From: Trileptium ribeirensis
Taxonomy: Eukaryota; Nematoda; Enoplea; Enoplida; Thoracostomopsidae
Length of the DNA: 16,999 nucleotides
NCBI GenBank assembly: GCA_030248225.1
Contig: JASANE010012676.1
Location: 1-16,999 of the forward strand
Direction: 5' to 3'
The position numbers were made by a program, and so were the translations under genes. The notes under the pieces were generated by a model, which did no database searches, was not told where the DNA came from, and worked only from the letters and a program-made list of their open reading frames with translations. How positions within the stretch are numbered: the stretch's first letter is position 1; each line of letters opens with the position of its first letter. Of this stretch, positions 8,243 through 15,175 are shown piece after piece.

Positions 8243-9308
8243 TTAAGACATTTTATTCCAAAACACTTCCCTGTTTGAGTTAATATGTAGTTCAGAAGTA
8301 AACTCTCACATTGCAAATATTACAAATGCTTGTTTCAATTCCTCTACAAAACCTATTGATAATCTTAGCTGTCCATCTGGTGGGTTTGAAATATAGTTAC
8401 AGTCACTGCTGTTATATTTACTTAAATCAATACAAAATATTTGATATCCTGCACCATATCTAATCCCAACTTCAGTCAAACCTAAGTTTCAGTTCTACCA
8501 TTTAACGCATATAATGTATTACAAACAGTCTCATATCATTCCCAGCTTTACACGGTAGAGAGATATTGCATGGGTACCTGCCATCATTCATAAATACTGT
8601 AAAGCTATTCATATCAGGTAAAGTTAGTTTACACAAATTTGACTTTGCTCCACCTGTATACGCTTCCTGCGTTATTTCCCAAATGAATATCTTTCGAGGT
8701 AACACACCATCAAAAATTGTCCAATCTACGTTTTGTGGTAAGTATTAGGGAGTTAAATGTGCATCGATAATTGGTGGAAAATACATTTCACATTTTTGTG
8801 ATCCCATACTAGTGCATTTCGATAAACGAAACCTACATTATCTTTAAGATCGTCAAACATATATGTTTGATCGGGTTAATAGAGACAACCCGCCCGCTAA
8901 ATATTGTTTTCTTTATTCCTCACTCATATGCAACATGTATAATATATATGTCATCCAGGTGTAATGTTTTTGGTTAAAAGTTATTGGTTCCCCATTTATT
9001 TTCATCTCAACGGATGAAAACAGCGCATACCCAAACATATTGTATGGTGCAATTTTAGTAGCTACATCTTTAATATCTTTACCATCACCCTTCATTATTT
9101 GAAATTTAATATAAATAAATATTTCAGACAAATCAATTAAATCAAAAGCGCTTTCACCAATTTTAAAACGAAATGAATCGTCAGTATCACTACTCGGTAA
9201 CGTTGTTTCACAAGCGACTTCAACCAACTGTGTTGACATGATTGATTCTTGAGCAGGGTACTTATCACCCCGCCAATTAAGTTTTTCGACGCCGCATACG
9301 TTTGACAT
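8243..9308 (-). pseudogene. Polinton major capsid protein (double jelly-roll), decayed
   Basis: The locus starts with an intact 131-codon segment (9308-8913) containing FRFKIGESAFDLIDLSEIF, then APYNMFGYALFSSVEMKINGE, then YTWMTYILYML. This matches the N-terminal jelly-roll pattern of Polinton capsids: an IDLs strand, an N..lhSlFs.v.v.lNG block, then a Y..r.y.e..L helix. After a TAA at 8915-8913, further capsid-like blocks follow in shifting frames: FPPIIDAHLTP...YLPQNVDW (about 8790-8720), FIWEITQEAYTGGAKSN and SFTVFMNDGRYP (8705-8502), then GYQIFCIDLS...GQLRLSIGF (about 8445-8345). The last is the conserved GY.lf.fDL / G.lrl C-terminal block. I count at least two frameshifts and three in-frame stops. 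About 355 codons in total is shorter than usual for the family. It would form the virion shell of the ancestral element; this copy cannot. Confidence 0.78.
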
Positions 9309-9446
9309 TATTTTTTTTCTTCGCTGGTTTACGATGCTTCTAAGACTTTTCTTTTAACAATTGAAATAGCTTTTACAAGTTTTCTCGAATTAAAACATAG
9401 AGGTAACATTTTTGAAACTGATATTGGCTAAATGTATTCATCCTAT

Positions 9447-10067
9447 TTAAGAACTAAACCATAATCTTAATATCATCTTTGCATTTGGAAAGAACTCAAC
9501 ACTTTGAAATTCTAAAACAAGCACTTCAAATCGAAATACCTTTAACATACAGCTTTTTAATTCTAGGTTCACTGTATTTTTCACACTAGATGAAATAACG
9601 TGTAGTAGTGATTTATACCTTCCATTTATTAATCGTTCTTTCACAAAGGAACTAAATATAAACGTGGGGTTATTACGCATGATGTCAACACATTTGCTGC
9701 CAAGATGTTTACCGTTTTTCAGGTGTAAAGCGTTGAATCCAAATAATTGTTGTATTTCCGGAAATATCTTAATTTCTGCCTTACCTAATATATATACACT
9801 GACACGATCACAGACGGGGTCAACTGTAAACTCAATGTCTTGACTGAATGTGTTTAGGTAATATAACAAATTGTTGATATTGTAGTAGCCTTTATCAACA
9901 GTAAACCGTTTCCAAGATTTATTTGTGAAATATTCAACAATACCACCATCAATATATTTGTATTTGGTGAGAAGTTGAACATCCAGTACTTTAACTTTTG
10001 TAGCGCAAAATGCCGTCGGAAACTCAACAACCGGTTCGCTCAGATTGCAAACAACTACAACTTCCAT
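9447..10067 (-). CDS. Intact 206-codon ORF, candidate minor capsid/penton protein
   Basis: Open from ATG at 10067 to TAA at 9447 with no break, 16 bp after the stop of the TBP-like gene and 138 bp before the capsid gene. Composition is beta-rich. An early VEFPTAFCATKVKVLDVQL block is followed by FTVDKGYYNINNLLYYLN, a VSVYILG strand and IQQLFGFNA. The arrangement of a GyY...L...lN helix, a short strand pair and an l..lfGF block recalls the Polinton minor capsid (penton, single jelly-roll) family, and adjacency to the major capsid gene supports this. The match is a pattern judgement only. If correct, it would plug virion vertices. The C-terminus (residues 150-206) has no motif I know. It is one of only two unbroken genes in the element. 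Confidence 0.5.
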   Translation of the reverse strand: MEVVVVCNLSEPVVEFPTAFCATKVKVLDVQLLTKYKYIDGGIVEYFTNKSWKRFTVDKGYYNINNLLYYLNTFSQDIEFTVDPVCDRVSVYILGKAEIKIFPEIQQLFGFNALHLKNGKHLGSKCVDIMRNNPTFIFSSFVKERLINGRYKSLLHVISSSVKNTVNLELKSCMLKVFRFEVLVLEFQSVEFFPNAKMILRLWFSS

Positions 10068-10083
10068 GATTGTTGATTACATT

Positions 10084-10582
10084 TTAGTAAATTCTTTTAA
10101 GGATATTATATACAGTATTGCAAGACAAATAGAAATTATTTATACACTTACAACTAGTTATAACTACATTCCCACTCCCATAAATCAGACCCATACCCTT
10201 CTCAATCTTAAGTTTCATACTATTATCCAGCTGGGTTTCATACATTACAGTGTATTTGGATCTCAGACCTTCATAGACGAAAGGTATATTTAAGTTAAAT
10301 CCACATTTCAACAAGACAACAACAACATGGATATCCCAACTCGTTTAATTTTTCGTAAACTATATATAAATTTAGTTTTGCTTCATCATCTGACCTCACC
10401 CCCACTACTATCAGCTTTCCATTGGAAAACAGTAAAATCGTTCCCCTCGGTTTGAATTTCAATTTCCATATTTAACCATTAAATCGTAAAATATCAAAGT
10501 CAAAATTTTCAAGTACACAAGATAAATATAATAAATCAATGCTGCACCCAATGTCTGATGTTATTGTCATATTTGTTATCAT
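10084..10582 (-). pseudogene. TATA-binding-protein-like gene with both TBP repeats, broken
   Basis: Starts at ATG 10582 (overlapping the NADAR stop as ATGA). The first TBP repeat shows SDIGCSIDLLYLSCVLEN, an in-frame TAA at 10474-10472, then ILLFSNGKLIVVGVRSDDEA and YEKLNELGYPC. These line up with the TBP pattern 'nlgc.ldL..ia....n.eYnp.rF...i.r...P..t.liF.sGK.v.tGak......a......l..lGfP'. A frame change in a GTT-rich stretch (about 10312-10345) leads into the second repeat (10314-10084): NIPFVYEGL, then GLIYGSGNVVITSCK and VYNILKRIY, matching the TBP C-terminal half. In repeat 1 the F.(S)NGK loop is intact. In repeat 2 the Phe and Lys of F.SGK are Tyr and Asn. Total length, about 166 codons, equals a bare TBP core without an N-terminal extension. 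Likely ancestral role: promoter recognition for the element's genes. Confidence 0.85.
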
Positions 10583-11087
10583 TTGTTTTCGTCTCGAATT
10601 TCCATCTATAACCCATCCTATTCGCTTACGTCTCGACTTTTTACATCGAATACGCTTTTTCCGATTCCCCAGTAGAAGTGCCATTAAGACGCTTCCGCTA
10701 TTATCGCATTTTCGGTTCCCATTACTGCAGCTCGTACATGAGGTAGTTGGCGAAATTTTGCTTTCATCCCCACTTTCATCACGTTTACAGCGCGATCGTT
10801 TGCTATCCATTCCGCATATCGAAATTTGCAACTTGTTGTCCAAGTCGCTTGTATATTGATGGTTTATAACAGTTCATAATATTGTGATATGTGATTTCAT
10901 CGTTGAAGTAACGAGCCTTTTCGCTTTGATAAAATTGTTCAACACAATTGTGGGTTACTCCATTAATACTTGTTTTAGCAATATTGAAATTACTAAACTC
11001 CATCCAGATCGGAACAAAGCAAGTGGTTTCCCGTCTGTGCTAACGCAATATTTTGTATGATCCGTTTTCGGTAATGATGATATCCAT
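10579..11087 (-). pseudogene. NADAR (YbiA-like) family gene, broken
   Basis: ATG at 11087 to TGA at 10581-10579, about 170 codons, the normal size for the family. Visible blocks in order: WMEFSNFNIAKTSINGVTHN with CVEQFYQSEKARYF (the SNF...i.g..y..vEqyyqa.KA..f core), YKPSIYKRLGQQVANF (k.lgr.v..f), then in another frame EWIANDRAVNVM, KAKFRQLPHVRAAVM, IIAEAS and FYWGIG (the family's KF.qn..lr..ll, EaS and WGiG motifs), ending MEIRDENK. Breaks: TAG at 11042-11040, a frameshift at about 10821-10828, TAA at 10686-10684 and TAGs at 10620-10618 and 10608-10606. NADAR proteins are N-glycosidase or ADP-ribose/NAD-linked enzymes, some of which remove ADP-ribose from guanine in DNA. The gene overlaps the TBP-like gene by four bases, implying a shared transcription unit. 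The 123-codon minus ORF at 10472-10843 is only its shadow plus the start of the TBP frame. Confidence 0.87.
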
Positions 11088-11270
11088 GTTTGTGAACCTT
11101 TATATATTAGTAAATACCCCACATGAATACGATTGGTTGGTTTACCCCCACAAAGTTTTCCATTTAGTTTTCTGCTCAGCTATTTTACCTTTCCTGCATC
11201 TTCCAAAAGCTGACAAAGGTACTCATCGAAGAAGTGATTCAAATTTATCTGAATCTGAAGGTCGTGCGGG

Positions 11271-11507
11271 TTAACAGTTGACAACTGAGACAAAATACTT
11301 TATTAAATCAAAAATATTGGAACCCACAGTCTTAGCCGGATAAATTACGTTGTTATTATCATTTAGTTTTAAATATATAATGTTGTTTAACATTAATTTA
11401 TCTTTAGATCGTAGATTTTTAGGAAACATGAGTGATAAATCTGGTTTTTCTCCAGTTTTGTAAACAGTCACATCATTTCTTATGGGTTCTTTATCTTGTA
11501 ATCCGAA
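11271..11507 (-). pseudogene. Unknown ORF between integrase and NADAR, probably a gene fragment
   Basis: A frame open from about 11507 to a TAA at 11273-11271, without a good ATG at its head (the 66-codon portion starts at a GTG). It contains RNDVTVYKTGEKPDLSLMF, then IIYLKLNDNNNVIYPAKTVG and SNIFDLIKYFVS. It overlaps the end of the integrase frame (stop at 11480). It may be the frameshifted tail of the integrase or a separate small gene. The tail motifs do not resemble the SH3/chromo-like end I expect of a Polinton integrase, so I lean to a separate broken gene. Beyond the stop, weak coding-like stretches continue in other frames to about 11100, suggesting a longer original gene. Function not recognised. 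Confidence 0.4.
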
Positions 11508-12237
11508 AATCGAACATCCACATCTTGCGCTGGAAATAACTTTTCCCGGATTTCATCCTCATTATCAGCCTTTGAAGGTGTGAAACCATAACTGTTTTCA
11601 GTATTATTATAACTTTCTACAAGCGATTGAAGATTATTAATATATCTACGGGAATTGTTTCCTGTTAAATATTTATATATTAAATGTTATATATTTTTGA
11701 TTTCAAAGTACGTATAAAACGTTCGGCAATACTTGCTGTTGTTTCCTTATTCTTCGGAGTATAAACATTTACACCATTTTCCTTGTAATAATCATATAAC
11801 AGGTTATTGACAAACTCTTTACCAGTATCTGTTAGAAAATTATGAGGTTTAACTTGCTCAAAGACTGAATTTAATGCATTCAGAGTAGTAGAAGATGTCT
11901 TATTGTTAACATGTATGACCCAAGCACATTTGGAAAAGCAGTCAATAACAACAAGTAAATATTTTATACCATCATTATATGATGACAAGTTACTTATATC
12001 AGCCAAATCGGCCTGAAATAAATCATCTAAGCCTTTAACAACAGTACGTCTACGCTGAAATCTTAAGCTTCTAGGTTTATGTAAAGTATATGTTTCCTGA
12101 CGACGTAACCAATTTTGTACTTCCCTAAGTTTTAGTTTATAACCTCGTTGTTTAGCTTCTCTATAAAGTTTAGGAGCAGTGGAAAAACCTGCAATACTTG
12201 TAGAATCGTAGGATATATCTTTAAGTTTAGAATCCAT
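11480..12237 (-). pseudogene. Polinton integrase (retroviral-like, D,D-35-E), frameshifted near its end
   Basis: The intact part (12237-11680, 185 codons) opens with an N-terminal region containing LREVQNWLRRQETYTLHKP, then the rve core: FQADLADI (D77), KYLLVVIDCFSKCAWV, FLTDTGKEFVN (D137) and TASIAERFIRTLKSKIY (E172). The second Asp and Glu are 35 residues apart, so all three catalytic acids are present. A TAA at 11682-11680 ends this frame. In another frame the family's next block continues at once (YLTGNNSRRYINNLQSLVES, SYNNTENSYGFTPS, then KLFPAQ), ending at TAA 11482-11480. This is the enzyme that would join element ends to host DNA. Similarity to the Polinton c-integrase group is strong. 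It lies 107 bp after the polymerase C-terminus, a usual neighbour in Polintons. Confidence 0.9.
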
Positions 12238-12344
12238 TCTTAACCGTATCTCTAAAACATTTTGTTTTCAAGACTTTATTAAACATCAATATCAATATTC
12301 ATAAGCAAATCATCATCATTACTGTTAGACAAATCCTGTAACAA

Positions 12345-14666
12345 TTAAATAAAGTCTTCATCATTAACAGTATACGTTTTGCAATGTCCATACGCATACG
12401 AAGAAATACCGTCGTTCAATATATACCGTTTATCGTCATATGCAGGTAAGCTCGTCTTATTAAGTGTCACTGTATTCAACACATGTTTATCACTACGTAT
12501 CATATTCATTTTGTTCTTCATGTTACTACCACTGAATAAAATGCCATAATAGTCTCGGTGACGAATATCCTTCTTCACAACACCCTTCTTTACTCCTTTT
12601 GCCCGTTTCTTTTCCTCACCGCCACACTTTATACTGTACATCTTCGACCGCAGTCCAACAAATTCCTCATGGGTTTACCAGCAGTCTCTTCTTTATTTTA
12701 CCTTGGACTTTCTTATTTATTGTTGAAATAGGGGTAATCTGTGGGGTAATCGCTGGTATCGAAGAAAGTTGAATTTGCTACCATATCGTCGTAAATGTTT
12801 TTGGTTTCCACGGAATAACATAATGAGTCAGTATCCGTAAATAACAGTTTACATTTATTACCATACAATGATTTCATATAATTGTAATGGAAGTTGTACA
12901 TTAGCGACTTTGATAGTTCCAAAACTGTAAACCCAACGTATATGGGTTTACACAGTTTGACAGTTTTGCGATGCATTTTAACCGCAACCAGGTTCTCATT
13001 GAAGATGGAGGACATGGAGTATCGGTGGTTCGCCACCAATTTTTCGAATTTCCGTTCGTTAGTTATAAGTTTAATATCAACATAAGCTCGCACGTTCTCC
13101 ATAGTTTTGCTGAATACAGCGTTATTAAGCAGTTTATACAAGTTTTCTCGAAATCAGTGTTTTAGTTCTTTCGCATTTCGGTATCAAAACTAATATATGG
13201 TTCCATCCATGCACATTGATTGAATGAAACTATTCGATGTACTTTTTTGAGTTCCAACCCAAGTGCAAGGTATTGTTGAAGGTTCCGGATATGAACCTTG
13301 TAATATTGTTTATCATTTAGATTGGGGACCAGATTTTCAACTGGTGCAGAACGATCTTGTTTGATCGCACTGCAATATGGAGACAACATCGCATCAGAGA
13401 TCTTTAAACGTTCGGGAGCCAACGGGTAATCGTTATGAAGGTTGTGGATAATTAAAGTTATAAGGATAATTTAAATAAACCTCCAGTATATATCCAGTAT
13501 CTCTGTTTGCGTTCACTGAATTCTAGTCATTTGAATGGATTAGGGATTGGGAAAGCCATTTGAAATTATTACAGGGGAGTTTCTGTACCATTGACCAGCC
13601 GCATAAATTGTTTGTGTCGAGGTACATTATATAGTTGATGAGTTGTGCTGCGTTGTAACCATCAACGTATGGGTTGTTTGCTTTCGAATATCGGTGGGAT
13701 ATTACGGAGACGCCACCTCGAATTCCACTCTCGAAGAATGCGTACATATCCGGATCGGAGATGAGATCCAACTTGACGCCTGTATTCATAAGACAAGCAT
13801 CCCACGCGAAGCTGGGACGTGCGATATAATGAGTAGGGTCTAGACAAAACAATCGAAAGTTTTCAAAGATGTCGCGAAGCAGCAGGCTGTCGGTTTTCAG
13901 GTATAGGTCATGGTATAGACCTAGGTGGTTCTCAACATCCATTTCCCGCCAAATAGCTTGCGCTTATTGATAATCTTCGTCGCCAATACCACTATCGCCG
14001 AGACTGGAGTAAAACTCTCGTTGAGCGGGTAGCGTTGTTTTTGTGAATCGGTCGATGGAGTCCATATATTCGTAAGGGTATATACCCTTACGCAGCATTA
14101 AATTGAGTTTATCTCCAAATACATGCTGCATCGCTTGGAACCGATCGACACCCATTTTTTTAAAATTGTCGACTAACGTTTGGAGAGATGATGGAAGAAA
14201 CTGGATGGTGTCGATAAAGCGCATTTTCCATCCAATCTCCTCATTGTCGTCGGTATCACCGTTGCCCAATATGAAGTCGACGCCGTCTACATCTTCATCC
14301 CAGCACTCGTCATCGTCATATTCGTCAACGTTGGCTTCATCTATTATGAAGGGATTGCTACCACCATCAGCACCACCACCACCGATACCACTACTCTTCT
14401 TGGATTTGCGTTTGATGGAAAATGTCATATAGTCTTCCATCCCTTTCGCAATACATTCGATTTCCAACCCCTTATTGTTGCATATAGATCCAAGTTCTTG
14501 CATTATTTAGATGTCCATCATATCTGCGTAAATTGTGAAATAATACAATCACATCACGATTAAGCCGATATCCAATGTTACATTTCAGGTGAGCCGCACC
14601 TCTGTAGCCACCACAGAGGTAAGAATGATCATGCGCATTGTCGTCAGAATCCATCGTGTTATGCAC
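12345..14666 (-). pseudogene. Protein-primed family B DNA polymerase of Polinton type, N-terminally truncated, many breaks
   Basis: Segments in order: HDH...GGYRGAAHLKCN and VLFHNLRRYDGHL (14666-14472, Exo I region); MRFIDTIQFLPSSL and KGIYPYEYMD (14503-13964, Exo II and downstream); YHDLYLKTDSLLLRDIFE and MYLDTNNLCGWSM (13942-13523, polymerase motif A); MLSPYC, HRIVSFNQCAWMEPYI (13422-13162); YKLLNNAVFSKTMENVR (motif B) and LLFTDTDSLCYSV (motif C, DTDS intact) (13141-12713); FVGLRSKMYS and YDDKRYILNDGISSYAYGH (to 12345). Breaks: frameshift near 14505, TAA at 13966-13964 in an otherwise continuous frame, and stop/frame changes near 13523-13440, 13162-13125 and 12713-12645. Motif A has Cys where Tyr is usual (NNLCGW) and motif B has Ser for Gly. 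About 774 codons remain, short of the usual 1,000 or more; nothing upstream of 14666 continues the N-terminus. An acidic, Gly-rich insert of about 50 residues (about 14400-14255) interrupts the exonuclease domain. Confidence 0.93.
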
Positions 14667-14744
14667 CGTTCACATTAAGCTGCGTGCGTCGACTACACAC
14701 TCTTTGGAAGGTGTCATGACAATTGCACAAAATAGCTGAGGGTT

Positions 14745-15175
14745 AATTGACAGATCCTCGCTGATTGCAGTTGCTGGCAGAGCACTATCTACAAAATTGT
14801 GCAACTGTCGTGCCAGTACCTGCAATCTAGTGACATGTTAGCGACTATGTTTACAACTTAGAATTAATATAGTGACATAAGCTGCAAATAGTGTAACTGC
14901 CGTGCCAGTAGCTACAATTTTGAGTGGTTGTCTTGCTAATATCAACAATTTGGTGTTACTGTCATGGCACCATAAGCATTTTTTGTGCAATTGTCTTGAC
15001 AGTATTTACATTTGACATAACTGGTGCGACGGTATGCAGAAGTTGTGTAACTGCCCTACAGTGTCTGCAAATTTCTGAGAAACTGTCTTGACAGGATTTT
15101 TTTTGATGTAAATGCCATGACGGTATCTACAGTTTATGGAACTGCGCTACAGTTTCTGCACTTGAAGTAAGTGGT
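14745..15175. repeat. Degenerate ~32-bp tandem array
   Basis: A loosely conserved unit of about 28-35 bp with the pattern TGTGYAACTGYCRTGMCAGTATCTRCAATTT recurs roughly ten times. Examples start near 14798 (GTGCAACTGTCGTGCCAGTA), 14889 (GTGTAACTGCCGTGCCAGTA), 14985 (TGCAATTGTCTTGACAGTAT), 15045 (GTGTAACTGCCCTACAGTGT) and 15108 (GTAAATGCCATGACGGTATC). Half-site TGCCRTGRCAG is itself near-palindromic. Copies are highly diverged, so the array is old. It begins within about 100 bp of the truncated polymerase, at the right edge of the recognisable Polinton. Confidence 0.7.

Larger units (their letters stand above)
7015..14666 (-). mobile_element. Polinton/Maverick remnant (virus-like DNA transposon)
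   Basis: Defined by co-located protein-primed family B DNA polymerase, retroviral-type integrase and double-jelly-roll capsid-like genes, the established Polinton signature, all on the minus strand. Coordinates enclose only the recognisable genes. I could not identify terminal inverted repeats or the 6-bp target duplication, so true ends are unknown. At about 7.7 kb it is roughly half the usual 15-20 kb. The polymerase lacks its N-terminal part, and no FtsK/HerA-type ATPase or adenovirus-like protease was found. Stops and frameshifts occur in polymerase, integrase, NADAR, TBP-like, capsid and both small 7.7-8.2 kb genes. Gene spacing is tight, often under 30 bp or overlapping. Confidence 0.92.

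Noticed and set aside
8566..8748. 60-codon plus-strand ORF
   Set aside because: Antisense to the capsid remnant, which has conserved blocks on the minus strand.
10472..10843. 123-codon minus-strand ORF with Arg/Lys/Cys-rich content that might look like a zinc-finger or basic domain
   Set aside because: Most of it lies over the NADAR gene in a different frame from the conserved NADAR motifs. Only its last 36 codons are real, as the start of the TBP-like gene.
10539..10859. 106-codon plus-strand ORF, and the 82-codon plus ORF at 10045-10293
   Set aside because: Both are antisense shadows of the NADAR and TBP-like genes.
11053..11274. 73-codon plus-strand ORF with a hydrophobic N-terminal half
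   Set aside because: It overlaps the NADAR start and the unknown minus-strand fragment. The hydrophobic stretch comes from AT-rich antisense sequence, and no family is suggested.
14103..14432. 109-codon plus-strand ORF rich in Ser/Pro, and the small plus ORFs at 12894-13165 and 13643-13843
   Set aside because: Antisense to the polymerase, whose family motifs on the minus strand explain the region.
6960..14760. Polinton terminal inverted repeats
   Set aside because: I compared the two flanks by eye and saw no convincing long inverted match; ends may be deleted or outside what I can align without a tool.
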